This document shows positions 29,254-38,436 of a stretch of DNA of 64,000 nt, in pieces (within the stretch, counting starts at the first letter, position 1; each line of letters begins with the position of its first letter). The notes under the pieces are model-generated. The model was given only the letters and a program-made list of their open reading frames with translations, was not told the origin of the DNA and did no database searches. This DNA is from Dryocola sp. LX212 (GTDB lineage Bacteria; Pseudomonadota; Gammaproteobacteria; Enterobacterales; Enterobacteriaceae). A program made the position numbers and the translations under genes. Location: positions 682,001 to 746,000 of the forward strand of contig CP167917.1 in the NCBI GenBank assembly GCA_041504365.1, given 5' to 3'.

Positions 29254-29271
29254 ATATGGACAAATGGTTTC
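29254..29271. promoter_or_regulatory. araO2 operator
   Basis: On the minus strand AGAAACCATTTGTCCATA matches the E. coli araO2 half-site (AAACCAATTGTCCATA). The TCCATA core is 211 bp from the TCCATA core of araI1, so the repression loop between araO2 and araI1 should form with the E. coli geometry. Confidence 0.8.
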
Positions 29272-29300
29272 TGTAAATCAACATAAGAGTGAGCGCAACG

Positions 29301-30146
29301 ATGCCAGAACTGCAAAACGATCCCCTGTTACCCGGCTACTCTTTTAACGCCCATCTGGTGGCTGGCTTAACGCCGATTGAGGCCGACGGCCCGCTGGATT
29401 TTTTCATCGACCGGCCGCTGGGCATGAAGGGATATATTCTTAATCTCACCGTGCGCGGCGAAGGGGTGATTAACAACCAGGGCAAGAATTACATCTGCCG
29501 CCCCGGCGACCTGCTGCTGTTTCCGCCGGGGGAGGTGCATCACTATGGCCGTTCGCCGGAAAGCAAAGAGTGGTATCACCAGTGGGTTTACTTCCGCCCC
29601 CGCGCCTACTGGCAGGAGTGGCTGAACTGGGAGTCGCTGTTCGCCAACACGGGGTTTTATCGCCCGCTTGATACGCATCAGGAAGGGTTTTCGCAGCTGT
29701 TTCAGCAGATTATCGACGCGGGCCAGGCGGAGGGACGCTATGCCGAACTGCTGGCGATTAACCTGCTTGAACAGCTGTTATTGCGCCGCATGGAGGCGCT
29801 TAACGCCTCCCTTCTGCCGCCGCTGGATAACCGCGTGCGGGATGCCTGCCAGTTTATCAGCGACCATCTTGCGGACAGCCATTTTGATATAGCTGGCGTC
29901 GCGCAGCATGTCTGCCTTTCCCCCTCCCGTTTATCGCATCTGTTCCGCCAGCAGCTTGGCGTCAGCGTGCTGAGCTGGCGTGAAGATCAGCGAATCAGCC
30001 AGGCGAAGCTGCTGCTTAGCACCACCCGCATGCCGATTGCCAGCGTCGGGCGCAACGTCGGCTTTGAGGATCAGCTCTACTTTTCCCGCGTTTTCAAGAA
30101 GTGTACCGGGGCGAGCCCGAGCGAATTCCGCGCCGGATGCGAATAG
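29301..30146 (+). CDS. araC: Arabinose operon regulatory protein AraC
   Basis: 281 residues, ending at FRAGCE, as in Salmonella; E. coli has about 11 more residues. The N-terminal cupin (about 1-170) starts with the arm [19 protein letters not shown] that folds over bound arabinose and has [11 protein letters not shown]. The C-terminal DNA-binding domain has two helix-turn-helix units ([20 protein letters not shown] and [18 protein letters not shown]). Activates araBAD with arabinose and represses it by looping without. ATG 29301 matches the family start; an in-frame ATG at 29289 adds four residues. Divergent from araB. Confidence 0.98.
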   Translation: MPELQNDPLLPGYSFNAHLVAGLTPIEADGPLDFFIDRPLGMKGYILNLTVRGEGVINNQGKNYICRPGDLLLFPPGEVHHYGRSPESKEWYHQWVYFRPRAYWQEWLNWESLFANTGFYRPLDTHQEGFSQLFQQIIDAGQAEGRYAELLAINLLEQLLLRRMEALNASLLPPLDNRVRDACQFISDHLADSHFDIAGVAQHVCLSPSRLSHLFRQQLGVSVLSWREDQRISQAKLLLSTTRMPIASVGRNVGFEDQLYFSRVFKKCTGASPSEFRAGCE

Positions 30147-30206
30147 CCGGAATGGCTGACAAAGAAGCAAGAAGCGTAGTTTTTCCTTCTTTGTAATTAG
30201 AAGCCG

Positions 30207-30223
30207 AAAATCGATGATTTTCC
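30207..30223 (+). terminator. Hairpin after araC
   Basis: GAAAATC and GATTTTC arms around a 3-base loop, 60 bases after araC. AT-rich and without a T run, so only a weak terminator candidate. The rest of the 229-base gap to yabI shows no gene. Confidence 0.3.
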
Positions 30224-30375
30224 TGATGATATCTTTGATGGGATATGTTGGCCTCTCCGTCTTGTCAGGTTGGTCATCAGTCCGATAGCCGCTATTATCT
30301 ATTCATACAATTGATGGCTTGACGATGTATGAGCCACTCAGGAGAATCGCCTGGTGATTTCTCGACGGATGCTTT

Positions 30376-31149
30376 ATGGAAGCTTTTCTGCAACACCTTA
30401 TAACCCAGTCTGCGGCATATTCGCTTATTGCCGTGATGCTGGTGGCATTTCTCGAGTCGCTGGCTCTGGTTGGCCTGATTTTGCCGGGCACGGTGATGAT
30501 GGCCGGGCTTGGCGCGCTGATCGGCAGCGGTCAGGTCGATTTTTATCACGCCTGGGCGGCGGGGATCGTTGGCTGCCTGCTGGGCGACTGGATTTCGTTC
30601 TGGCTGGGCGGGCGCTTTAAAGGGCCGCTGCATCGCTGGTCCTTTATGAAGAAGAACAAGGCGCTGCTCGATAAAACCGAGCATGCGCTGCACCAGCACA
30701 GCATGGTCACCATTCTGATTGGCCGCTTTATCGGCCCGACCCGCCCGCTGGTGCCGATGGTGGCGGGCATGTTGGATCTGCCGGTTTCCAAGTTCATACT
30801 GCCCAATATCATCGGCTGTATCTTCTGGCCGCCGCTCTACTTTATGCCGGGCATTCTGGCCGGGGCGGCTATCGATATTCCTGCGGATATGCAAAGCAGC
30901 AGCTTCAAATGGCTGCTGCTCGGCGTGGCGCTGCTGCTGTGGGTGGCGGGCTGGCTGTGCTGGCGCTGGTGGCGCAGCGGCAAGTCGGGTAGCGATCGCT
31001 TAACGCGATTCTTACCGCGTGGGCGGCTGCACTGGCTTGCGCCGCTCACCGCGATCGCAGGTATTGCCAGCCTGGCTGCCCTTTCGATGCATCCGCTGAT
31101 GCCCATCTATCTGAAGATTGTCTGGAAAGTCCTTTCGGGTCAGGCCTGA
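30376..31149 (+). CDS. yabI: DedA family inner-membrane protein YabI
   Basis: 257 residues. DedA/VTT domain with re-entrant and membrane segments: [20 protein letters not shown] (about residues 20-40), the region with [14 protein letters not shown], and the signature [16 protein letters not shown] near residue 118, which is the conserved F/Y-x-R-x-x-P-x-x-R type motif. DedA proteins act in phospholipid flipping and envelope homeostasis; the specific role of YabI is not defined. Its last 10 bases overlap the end of the convergent thiQ gene. Confidence 0.95.
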   Translation: MEAFLQHLITQSAAYSLIAVMLVAFLESLALVGLILPGTVMMAGLGALIGSGQVDFYHAWAAGIVGCLLGDWISFWLGGRFKGPLHRWSFMKKNKALLDKTEHALHQHSMVTILIGRFIGPTRPLVPMVAGMLDLPVSKFILPNIIGCIFWPPLYFMPGILAGAAIDIPADMQSSSFKWLLLGVALLLWVAGWLCWRWWRSGKSGSDRLTRFLPRGRLHWLAPLTAIAGIASLAALSMHPLMPIYLKIVWKVLSGQA

Positions 31150-31847
31150 TCCTTCCTGATGCCGAGCAGGGCTGAAGCGCTCGCTTCGCCGCTTAAAAGT
31201 ATTGCCGTGTCGCCATCCCAGGCGATGCGGCCCTCCACCACGACAAGACTCCGTTTTGCAATGCGCACCGCGTCCTCAATGTTGTGGGAAACCATCAGCA
31301 GCGTGAGCCGCTGCTGCGCGCAGACATCATCCAGCAGCTGAAGCATTTCCTGGCGCAGCGCCGGGTCAAGGGCCGAAAAAGGTTCGTCCAGCAGCAGGAT
31401 GGGTCGCTGGCGAACCAGGCAGCGGGCAAGGGCTACGCGCTGACGCTGGCCGCCGGAAAGCTGGGTCGGCAGGCGGTCGAGCAACTCCCCGATCCCCATC
31501 TGCTCTGCAATAGATTGCAGCCGCTGACGCTGCTGCTGGCCGAGCTTTAATCCCGGATGCATACCCAGACCAATGTTGTCCCGCACGCTCAGGTGGTTGA
31601 ACAGATTGTTCTCCTGAAACAGCATCGAAACCGGGCGCTGGGCGGGGGCGGTTCGCGTATGTTCCTGAGCGTCTAAAAGGATCTCCCCGCTGGCAGGCTC
31701 CAGAAACCCAGCGATTAAACTCAGCAAGGTGCTTTTGCCCGCGCCGCTTGGCCCGAGCACCGCAACGCGTTCGCCCGCGTCCACGTTTAGGGAAAAGCGC
31801 ATCGGCAGGTGGTGATAAAGCCAGGTTACATCAGTCAGCGTCAGCAT
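31140..31847 (-). CDS. thiQ: Thiamine ABC transporter ATP-binding protein ThiQ
   Basis: 235 residues. Walker [10 protein letters not shown] near residue 32, Q-loop LFQENNLF, signature [15 protein letters not shown] near 128, Walker [13 protein letters not shown], and switch His in MVSHNIED. Supplies energy for uptake of thiamine and its phosphates with ThiP and ThiB. ATG 31847 was chosen ([13 protein letters not shown]). It overlaps the 3' end of thiP by 17 bases and converges on yabI with a 10-base overlap. Confidence 0.97.
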   Translation of the reverse strand: MLTLTDVTWLYHHLPMRFSLNVDAGERVAVLGPSGAGKSTLLSLIAGFLEPASGEILLDAQEHTRTAPAQRPVSMLFQENNLFNHLSVRDNIGLGMHPGLKLGQQQRQRLQSIAEQMGIGELLDRLPTQLSGGQRQRVALARCLVRQRPILLLDEPFSALDPALRQEMLQLLDDVCAQQRLTLLMVSHNIEDAVRIAKRSLVVVEGRIAWDGDTAILLSGEASASALLGIRKDQA

Positions 31848-33441
31848 GGCGTCCCGGAAGTTTTTCAATCAGGGTGAACAGAATAAAACACAGCATCAGC
31901 AGGATGAGCGCGGTCACGGCGCCGTCCTGGCTGCGGTAAGAGCCAATTTGTTGATAGAGATAGAATGGCAGCGTGCGGAAATCTTCGTTGCCAAACAGCG
32001 CCACCACGCCAAAATCGCCGATGGATAGCACACAGGAAAAGGCAAGTGCCTGAGTCAGCGGGATTTTTAACGCCCGCAGATCGATAAGGCGCAGGCGGTT
32101 GAGGCCCGTGATATCCAGCGACTGGCAGAGTTTTCCGTAGCGGTCGGCTACGTCCAGCATCGGGTTCTCCAGCACTTTTAACGCGTAGGGGATGGCCATT
32201 AGCGCGTTGGTGAAAATCACGATGCCGTCGGCGGACTGCGGTAGCCCGACGGTGCTGTTGAGTAGCAGGAAAAAGCCCGTCGCCAGCACGATGCCCGGCA
32301 TGGCGAGGATTAGCATGCCGCTTAGCTCCAGCGCCTGTCCGGCGAAAGCTCGACTAAGTAGCCGCAGCTCCCGCGAACTCCATAGCAGCATCATCGTGAT
32401 AACCACGCAGAGAACACCTGCGGCAACGGCAATGCGCAGAGAGGTAAAAAGCGCCTGCCAGAGGGCAGACTGCGAGAGCACCGAAGCGAAGCCGGTATTG
32501 ATGCCGTCAATGATTACAGCCAGCAGCGGCGGCAGCAGCAGCAGGAGGGCAAGGCCGATAAGCGCCCCGTCGCACAGCCTGCGGCGCAGGTTATCCTGTG
32601 GATCCCGCCAGCCCTGCACCTGGCTTACGCCAACCGGGATCGCTTTGCTCAGCCGCTGGCTCATCACAACGAGGCCGAGGCAGCAAAGCATCTGGATCAG
32701 CGCAAGAAGGGCGGCGCGGGCGGGGTCATAATCAAAGCTGAGCGCCTGGAAAATAGCGAGCTCGATGGTGGTTGCCCGTGGCCCGCCGCCAAGGGAAAGC
32801 ACCGTGGCGAAGCTTGCGAAGCAGAGCATAAAGATGAGCGCTCCGGCGGGCAGGAGCTGGCGGCGCAGCCACGGCCATTCGACCAGGCGGAAGAAATTCC
32901 AGCCCTGCATGCCCAGCTGGGCCGCGAGCTGGCGCTGTTCGCCGGGAATGTTTTCCAGCGCCTGAAGTAGCAGCCGGGTTGCCATAGGCATATTAAAGAA
33001 GACGTGGGCGAGCAGAATGCCCTGCAGGCCATACGGCGAAAATGACCAGTCAACGCCGAGCCAGGCACAAAGCGAGGCCAGCCAGCCCTCTCGCCCATAA
33101 ACGGTCAGAATGCCAAACACCGCAACCAGCACCGGCAGGACCAGCGTCATGGCGCATAAGCGTAACAGCGCGAGACGGCCAGGGAAGCGGCGTCGATAAA
33201 GCGCCCGGGCGAGGAAAATCGCCGGGACCACCGACAGCAGGGCTGAGAGAAATGCCTGCCAGAATGAGAAGCGCAGGACGTGCCACAGATAGCTGTCCTG
33301 GGTTAGCGCGCGGAAATCCGTCTGCGGCGCGTTGAACCACAGCGCCAGAAAGGCCGTCAGGGCGACCGCCACCACAAGCGTGGCAGCGATGAGGCCCGGA
33401 AACAGCCAGCCGGGAATTAGCGGCTGGTGGCGCGAAGCCAT
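31831..33441 (-). CDS. thiP: Thiamine ABC transporter permease ThiP
   Basis: 536 residues, E. coli length. About twelve hydrophobic segments in two homologous halves, as in fused permeases of the iron/thiamine (FbpB-like) type. Each half has an EAA-like cytoplasmic loop (first [21 protein letters not shown]; second near [20 protein letters not shown]) that contacts ThiQ. Sits in the inner membrane. Overlaps thiB by 25 bases upstream and thiQ by 17 bases downstream, so the three are translated together under the TPP riboswitch. Confidence 0.97.
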   Translation of the reverse strand: MASRHQPLIPGWLFPGLIAATLVVAVALTAFLALWFNAPQTDFRALTQDSYLWHVLRFSFWQAFLSALLSVVPAIFLARALYRRRFPGRLALLRLCAMTLVLPVLVAVFGILTVYGREGWLASLCAWLGVDWSFSPYGLQGILLAHVFFNMPMATRLLLQALENIPGEQRQLAAQLGMQGWNFFRLVEWPWLRRQLLPAGALIFMLCFASFATVLSLGGGPRATTIELAIFQALSFDYDPARAALLALIQMLCCLGLVVMSQRLSKAIPVGVSQVQGWRDPQDNLRRRLCDGALIGLALLLLLPPLLAVIIDGINTGFASVLSQSALWQALFTSLRIAVAAGVLCVVITMMLLWSSRELRLLSRAFAGQALELSGMLILAMPGIVLATGFFLLLNSTVGLPQSADGIVIFTNALMAIPYALKVLENPMLDVADRYGKLCQSLDITGLNRLRLIDLRALKIPLTQALAFSCVLSIGDFGVVALFGNEDFRTLPFYLYQQIGSYRSQDGAVTALILLMLCFILFTLIEKLPGRHADAD

Positions 33442-34400
33442 GCGGCTATCCAGCTTGCCCGCAGGTCGGACACTTGTTGTGGTGTGAACTCCAGCGGAGT
33501 TTGCGGTTTATTCAGGCCGCTAAAGCCTTCCGGTAACTTCACGTCCGTAACGGGGTACATCCAGTTGCCGGTGGGGATAGCGTTCTGAAAACCTGGCTGG
33601 GTGATAAACTTCATGAACTTCGCTGCCAGCTCCGGCTGCTTGCTTGAGGCCAGGCGGGCCGCGACTTCAACCTGGAGATAGTGGCCTTCGCTGAAGTTCG
33701 CGGCGGCATAGTTATCTTTCTTCTCTTCAATGATGTGATAAGCAGGAGAGGTGGTATAGCTGAGGACCAGGTCGCCTTCGCCCTTCAGGAACAGGCCGTA
33801 GGCTTCAGACCAGCCTTTAGTGACGGTCACCGTTTTCTTCGCAAGCTTCGCCCAGGCCTCCGGCGCTTTATCGCCGTACACTTTTTGCATCCACAGCAGC
33901 AGGCCCAGGCCCGGCGTGCTGGTGCGCGGATCCTCGTAAATCACCTTCCAGTTCTGGTCGCTCTCCACTAGCTCTTTCAGGCTTTTCGGCGGGTTTTTCA
34001 GCTTGTTTTTGTCATAGACGAAAGCGAAGTAGCCATAGTCGAACGGGACGAAGGTTTTGTCCTGCCAGCCGCCAGGCACTTTCAGCGCGCTGGTATCAAT
34101 GTTGCTCGGGGCAAAAAGTTTGGTCTGCGTGGCGGCGGCAATCAGGTTGTTATCCAGGCCCAGCACCACGTCGGCCCTGCTGTTTTTACCTTCCATGCGC
34201 AGACGGTTTAACAGCGAAACGCCATCTTCCAGCGCGACGAATTTCAGCTCGCAGTTACACTCGGCCTCAAAGGCCTTTTTAACGGCAGGCCCTGGCCCCC
34301 AGTCGGCGGAGAAAGAATCGTAGGTATAGACGGTGAGCAGCGGTTTCGCCAAAACGGGGGCGGCGATGAGCATGAGCAGCGGGAGTAACTTTTTGAACAC
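33417..34400 (-). CDS. thiB: Thiamine-binding periplasmic protein ThiB (TbpA)
   Basis: 327 residues starting at GTG 34400, preceded by GAGGTG. Signal peptide MFKKLLPLLMLIAAPVLA then KPLLTVYTYDSF. The rest is a type II periplasmic binding fold for thiamine, TMP and TPP; aromatic stretches (PFDYGYFAFVYD, SYTTSPAYH, GNWMYPV) are those lining the ligand pocket in E. coli TbpA. First gene of thiBPQ, 48 bases after the TPP aptamer. Confidence 0.97.
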   Translation of the reverse strand: MFKKLLPLLMLIAAPVLAKPLLTVYTYDSFSADWGPGPAVKKAFEAECNCELKFVALEDGVSLLNRLRMEGKNSRADVVLGLDNNLIAAATQTKLFAPSNIDTSALKVPGGWQDKTFVPFDYGYFAFVYDKNKLKNPPKSLKELVESDQNWKVIYEDPRTSTPGLGLLLWMQKVYGDKAPEAWAKLAKKTVTVTKGWSEAYGLFLKGEGDLVLSYTTSPAYHIIEEKKDNYAAANFSEGHYLQVEVAARLASSKQPELAAKFMKFITQPGFQNAIPTGNWMYPVTDVKLPEGFSGLNKPQTPLEFTPQQVSDLRASWIAAWLRATSR

Positions 34401-34447
34401 TTTGCACCTCTTGAAGTAGGGGTGGCAAAGGACTTTGAGCGTAACCT

Positions 34448-34531
34448 CTCAAATCCCTTCGCCGGCGTTATCCGGATCAGGTTCGACGGGTATTATCTCA
34501 GCCAGAACTTTTCTTCCAGCACCCCGTTGAG
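34448..34531 (-). promoter_or_regulatory. TPP (THI-box) riboswitch upstream of thiBPQ
   Basis: On the minus strand, CTCAACGGGGTGCTGGAAG opens the aptamer, followed by GGCTGAGATAATACCCGTCG, then AACCTGATCCGGATAACGCC and GGCGAAGGGATTTGAG. These are the P1, P2 and P4/P5 conserved parts of the TPP aptamer (CTGAGA, ACCC, GAACCTGATC, GGATAATGCCGGCGAAGGGA in the consensus). The outer CTCAA/TTGAG pair closes P1. Only 48 bases separate it from the thiB GTG and no T run follows, so control by blocking ribosome access is likely. Confidence 0.95.
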
Positions 34532-34571
34532 CAGCAGCGATTGTACGTATTTCCTGAATGTTTCGGAAGCG

Positions 34572-36230
34572 TTAAGGCTCCGGCGGCGCAAACCAGGCGG
34601 ATTTAAAATCGAACCAGCCAAGGGTGTTCATCTTCACGCCGCGCATGCTGCGCTGACCCTCTATGCGTAGCCAGTGGTGAATCAGCGGTAAAATATCATT
34701 GTTCTCAACGCGTTGCTGACACCACTCCGGCAGCGCCAGTTCGCCACTGTGCCACTTACGGGTGTCGGCTTCCCAGTCGATGCTGATGCATTTCTGAATC
34801 AGCGGAACTTCATACAGGTGCGAGTAGAGCGAAAACTCCAGCGGCAGGGTGAAGTTGGCGCTGTTGAGCCAGATATCGCTCTCCACGTCCCCCGCGTGCC
34901 ACTCTTCGTAATCTACCTCCTTCACCTCAAGATGCACGCCGTGCGCCGCAAGCAGTTTGCACATGATATTGCTGATAATGCGGTGCTCAACGTGGGCGCG
35001 GTACCAGGTCAGCGTAATGGTTTCAAGGCCTGCGGGCTTATCAAGCATTGGCTGCGGGCGGATGTGGTGCCAGCGGGGCAGCAGGCCGTACGCCGGGAAC
35101 CAGTACTGCTGGTTTTGTTCCCCGGCACCATACAGCAGGTGAATAGGTGCCAGCACGTGGCTCAGCCATGAGCGCACGCCCTCGTGGCTACAGCGCGATG
35201 AGCGGCTGTCGAATAGCAGATAGTAGCATCCCTCCTCCAGCCTGCTTTCGATGGCTTTCTCGCTGTCCGGCATGCCCTGGAGCTGCACGGCGCAGCTGAC
35301 GTCTTCACCTATTTCCGGCAGCACCCAGAAGTTCACTTCATCAATCAGGGCACGGAAGCCGAAATAGTCGTCGTAAGCGTGGATTTTCAGCTGGTTATTA
35401 TTGTTGCGCACCACGGCATAGGGGCCGGTACCGACGGGCTGGCTGGCAAATTTCGGCAGCGTTGCCCATTCGCGGGGGAGGATCATGGCGTTGACGCTGC
35501 CCAGCAGCCAGGGAAGCCAGCGGTCTGGCTGGGAGAGGTGAATATCCAGCGTCCATGCGGTTGGTGAAGTGATTTCGCTGATGTGCGCAAAAAGGGGAAG
35601 GCTGTTGATGCGCTGGAGTGACGCCATCACATCCAGCATATCCAGCTCGCGGCCGTGGTGAAAATGGATGCCGGGACGAAGATAAAAACGCCACTGTAAA
35701 GGAGAGATCTGCTGCCAGTGGTGGGCGATATCCGCCTCCAGTTCCCCATTTTCCTCATTTATGCGCGTCAGGCCGCTGAAGATTTGCCGGGCAATGTGCG
35801 TTTCCGAACGGCGCAGCGCCGAGCCGGGCAGCAGGTTTAACAGCGGGCGGTAGTAGAGCACGCGCAGAATGTGCCGGCCCTGGCGGAAGCTGCGCCCGAG
35901 GTGGGAGATCAGCATCTGGCGAACAGCGGCTTTATCGCCGACGATCTGCACCAGCTGATCGATGCGATCCTGCTCTAGAAGATCCTCCGCCCGCTGCTGC
36001 TGCAGCGCCAGCCCGGTATACAAAAATTCCAGCTGAGAACGCTTTCCACGCCCGGCCTCGGCCTTCCAGCTCAGCCAGCCTTTGTCCTGCATCGCGCTCA
36101 GCAAGGTACGCATATGGCGACGTGAACAGCTGAGCATATCGGCAAGATCGTTAAGCGTTGTCTCTTGCGGCTTACCGTCGCAGCACTGCCACAGGCGGAT
36201 GAACTGTTGTTGCAGACGAGCAGAGGACAT
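34572..36230 (-). CDS. sgrR: Transcriptional regulator SgrR
   Basis: 552 residues. N-terminal winged-helix DNA-binding domain (residues 1-110, with [20 protein letters not shown]) followed by a solute-binding-protein-like domain (about 165-550, SBP_bac_5 type) that senses a small molecule tied to sugar-phosphate stress. It activates the divergent sgrS gene, and in E. coli represses its own synthesis. Start ATG 36230 lies 68 bases from the estimated SgrS 5' end. Convergent with no gene; its 3' end lies next to the thiB riboswitch. Confidence 0.97.
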   Translation of the reverse strand: MSSARLQQQFIRLWQCCDGKPQETTLNDLADMLSCSRRHMRTLLSAMQDKGWLSWKAEAGRGKRSQLEFLYTGLALQQQRAEDLLEQDRIDQLVQIVGDKAAVRQMLISHLGRSFRQGRHILRVLYYRPLLNLLPGSALRRSETHIARQIFSGLTRINEENGELEADIAHHWQQISPLQWRFYLRPGIHFHHGRELDMLDVMASLQRINSLPLFAHISEITSPTAWTLDIHLSQPDRWLPWLLGSVNAMILPREWATLPKFASQPVGTGPYAVVRNNNNQLKIHAYDDYFGFRALIDEVNFWVLPEIGEDVSCAVQLQGMPDSEKAIESRLEEGCYYLLFDSRSSRCSHEGVRSWLSHVLAPIHLLYGAGEQNQQYWFPAYGLLPRWHHIRPQPMLDKPAGLETITLTWYRAHVEHRIISNIMCKLLAAHGVHLEVKEVDYEEWHAGDVESDIWLNSANFTLPLEFSLYSHLYEVPLIQKCISIDWEADTRKWHSGELALPEWCQQRVENNDILPLIHHWLRIEGQRSMRGVKMNTLGWFDFKSAWFAPPEP

Positions 36231-36273
36231 AAAAGGGGAACTCCACGCAAAAAGTCATCAATTTAACTTTCCC

Positions 36274-36279
36274 TATATT
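36274..36279 (+). promoter_or_regulatory. Possible -10 element of the sgrS promoter
   Basis: TATATT in the 67-base sgrR-sgrS interval; no good -35 box is seen, as expected of a promoter that needs the activator SgrR. The distance to the GATGAAAG that matches the E. coli SgrS 5' end is long (about 19 bases), so the true start may be a few bases earlier. Confidence 0.35.
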
Positions 36280-36297
36280 ACGTCAATAATCATCAAC

Positions 36298-36550
36298 GAT
36301 GAAAGCGAGGAGGGGGATATGAAACGGTTATCAGCTGTGGAGTTTTACCGAAGTTACTTTGCCGCAACGCAGCGCGTTGGTTCTGGATGGCTGGCTCGCC
36401 TGACAGCAGGGCAACGTCTGAGGATGCTTGAAGACTTAATGCAGTGGGAGGTTACAGCCCCGACGACCGATATCCCGCTTCCTCGCTAATATCGTGTGAC
36501 TGAGTATTGGTGCTTTTCACCAGCCAGCAGGTTAACTGCTGGCTTTTTTA
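36298..36550 (+). ncRNA. sgrS: SgrS small RNA (sugar-phosphate stress)
   Basis: The 3' part TGTGACTGAGTATTGGTG (36495-36512) is the conserved SgrS pairing region for ptsG mRNA, followed by a terminator (AGCCAGCAG and CTGCTGGCT arms, then CTTTTTTA at 36522-36552) where Hfq binds. The 5' end is estimated from GATGAAAGCGAGG, which resembles E. coli GATGAAGC. SgrS blocks translation and promotes decay of ptsG and other mRNAs when sugar phosphates accumulate. About 250 nt, a little longer than the 227 nt in E. coli. Divergent from sgrR and just upstream of setA. Confidence 0.92.
36319..36489 (+). CDS. sgrT: SgrT, peptide encoded within SgrS
   Basis: 56 residues from ATG 36319 with GAGGAGGGGG as ribosome site. 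It contains the SgrT features: FYRSYFAATQ (E. coli FYQHYFTAT), LTAGQRLRMLEDLMQWE (E. coli VPQRLTMLEGLMQWD). SgrT inhibits the glucose transporter PtsG at the protein level. It is longer than the 43 residues of E. coli, with six extra N-terminal and several C-terminal residues; a downstream ATG for a short form is absent before the conserved core. Confidence 0.85.
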   Translation: MKRLSAVEFYRSYFAATQRVGSGWLARLTAGQRLRMLEDLMQWEVTAPTTDIPLPR

Positions 36551-36552
36551 GT
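36522..36552 (+). terminator. SgrS intrinsic terminator
   Basis: Nine-bp stem AGCCAGCAG/CTGCTGGCT with loop GTTAA and a T6 tail. It ends the sRNA 45 bases before setA, though read-through into setA is known in E. coli. Confidence 0.92.
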
Positions 36553-36596
36553 ATATAATTTCGCCACTTAACGCACGCATTTCTCAAGGATCCTCA

Positions 36597-37775
36597 ATGA
36601 TTTGGTTTCTTACCCAGGGACGACGTCTTAACCCAATCTATGCTGCATTTATGGTTGTCGCTTTTATGATGGGGATTGCGGGAGCGCTCCAGGCGCCAAC
36701 GCTCAGCCTGTTTTTATCGCGGGAAGTAGAGGTTCGCCCATTCTGGGTAGGGCTGTTTTACACCGTTAACGCCATCGCCGGGATTCTTGTCAGCCTGCTG
36801 CTGGCTAAGCGTTCCGACAGCCGGGGCGACAGGCGAAAACTGATTATGGTGTGCTGCGTAATGGCGGTCGCCAACTGCGTGCTTTTCGCCTTTAACCGCC
36901 ATTATCTGACGCTAATTACCCTCGGCGTGATGTTCGCCTCGATTGCCAATACCGCCATGCCGCAAATTTTCGCCCTGGCGCGAGAATACGCCGACAGCTC
37001 GGCGCGTGAAGTGGTGATGTTCAGCTCGGTGATGCGCGCCCAGCTCTCGCTGGCCTGGGTTATCGGCCCGCCGCTCTCTTTTATGCTGGCGCTGAACTAC
37101 GGTTTCACCACTATGTTCCTTATCGCGGCGGGGATCTTCGTTATCTCGCTGGCGATTATCTTTTTTGCGTTGCCGAGCGTGGCGCGCATCGAACAGCCTG
37201 CGGATGTGGCGTTGACCGAGGTCAGCGGCTGGAAGGATAAAAACGTCCGCCTGCTGTTTATCGCCTCGATGCTGATGTGGACCTGCAACACCATGTATAT
37301 CATCGACATGCCGCTTTGGGTGAGCAGCGATCTGGGCCTGCCCGAATCGCTGGCAGGGCTGCTGATGGGCACGGCGGCGGGGCTGGAGATCCCGGCGATG
37401 ATCCTCGCCGGTTACTACGTAAAACGGTTTGGTAAGCGGCGGATGATGGTCATTGCCGTGGCGGCTGGCGTGCTGTTTTACGTGGGGCTGATTTTGTTCC
37501 ACAGCCGCACGGCTCTTATTCTTTTACAGCTTTTCAACGCGGTGTTTATCGGCATCGTGGCGGGGATCGGTATGTTGTGGTTCCAGGACCTGATGCCCGG
37601 GCGGCCAGGGTCTGCGACGACATTATTTACTAACAGTATCTCAACCGGGGTCATTCTGGCAGGGGTGCTACAGGGCGCTTTGACGGAGAGCTACGGACAT
37701 TATTCGGTGTACTGGCTGATTGCGGGGCTGTCGGTGGTGGCGCTGGGGCTGACCAGCCGGGTGAAGAATATTTAA
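36597..37775 (+). CDS. setA: Sugar efflux transporter SetA
   Basis: 392 residues, major facilitator superfamily with 12 predicted membrane segments. The A-like motif after segment 2 is KRSDSRGDRRKL. SetA exports glucosides and lactose-type sugars and is co-regulated with SgrS in glucose-phosphate stress in E. coli, consistent with its place 45 bases after the SgrS terminator. ATG 36597 with AAGGATCC upstream. Confidence 0.95.
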   Translation: MIWFLTQGRRLNPIYAAFMVVAFMMGIAGALQAPTLSLFLSREVEVRPFWVGLFYTVNAIAGILVSLLLAKRSDSRGDRRKLIMVCCVMAVANCVLFAFNRHYLTLITLGVMFASIANTAMPQIFALAREYADSSAREVVMFSSVMRAQLSLAWVIGPPLSFMLALNYGFTTMFLIAAGIFVISLAIIFFALPSVARIEQPADVALTEVSGWKDKNVRLLFIASMLMWTCNTMYIIDMPLWVSSDLGLPESLAGLLMGTAAGLEIPAMILAGYYVKRFGKRRMMVIAVAAGVLFYVGLILFHSRTALILLQLFNAVFIGIVAGIGMLWFQDLMPGRPGSATTLFTNSISTGVILAGVLQGALTESYGHYSVYWLIAGLSVVALGLTSRVKNI

Positions 37776-37781
37776 ACTTTT

Positions 37782-37808
37782 CACCCTCTCCCCTTTGGGG
37801 AGAGGGTG
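37782..37808. terminator. Bidirectional terminator between setA and leuD
   Basis: A perfect 12-bp stem CACCCTCTCCCC/GGGGAGAGGGTG with a TTT loop between the convergent setA and leuD. It has no long T tail. Such CCCTCTCCCC palindromes are common intergenic elements in enterobacteria. Confidence 0.7.
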
Positions 37809-37819
37809 AGGGGAAAGAA

Positions 37820-38425
37820 TCAGCGCATAAACGCAGGCTGTTTCTGCTCGTAGGTTGAAATCGCGCCCTCGTGCTGCAGCGTCAGGCCGATGCTGTCCAG
37901 CCCTTCTAACATGCAGTGGCGGCGGAAAGTATCAATCTTGAAGGCATACGTGTTTTCGCCTGCCGTCACGGTTTGCGCTTCCAGGTCGACAACAAATTTA
38001 ATGCCCGGATTTGCCGCCACCAGCCTGAACATCTCATCCACTTCTTCTTCGCTCAGCGTTACTGGCAGCAGCTGGTTGTTGAACGAGTTACCGTAGAAGA
38101 TATCTGCGAAGCTTGGTGCGATAACGACTTTAAAACCGTAGTCGGTCAGCGCCCACGGCGCGTGCTCACGGGAAGAGCCGCAGCCAAAGTTTTCACGCGC
38201 CAGCAGGACAGAAGCCCCTTTAAATTCCGGGAAGTTCAGCACGAATTCCGGGTTTGGCTGCTGGCCTGCGTCGTCCAGGAAACGCCAGTCGTTAAACAGG
38301 TGCGCGCCAAAGCCGGTGCGGGTGACCTTCTGCAAAAACTGCTTCGGAATAATTGCGTCGGTATCAACGTTTGCGGCATCCAGCGGAACGACCAGGCCGG
38401 TGTGTTGGATAAATTTTTCTGCCAT
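37820..38425 (-). CDS. leuD: 3-isopropylmalate dehydratase small subunit
   Basis: 201 residues, E. coli length. Aconitase swivel domain with [19 protein letters not shown] near the start and [14 protein letters not shown] near residues 75-90, which help form the active site with LeuC. Isomerises 2-isopropylmalate to 3-isopropylmalate in leucine synthesis. Last gene of leuABCD, 11 bases after leuC. Confidence 0.98.
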   Translation of the reverse strand: MAEKFIQHTGLVVPLDAANVDTDAIIPKQFLQKVTRTGFGAHLFNDWRFLDDAGQQPNPEFVLNFPEFKGASVLLARENFGCGSSREHAPWALTDYGFKVVIAPSFADIFYGNSFNNQLLPVTLSEEEVDEMFRLVAANPGIKFVVDLEAQTVTAGENTYAFKIDTFRRHCMLEGLDSIGLTLQHEGAISTYEQKQPAFMR

Positions 38426-38436
38426 GGTGTTTTCCC

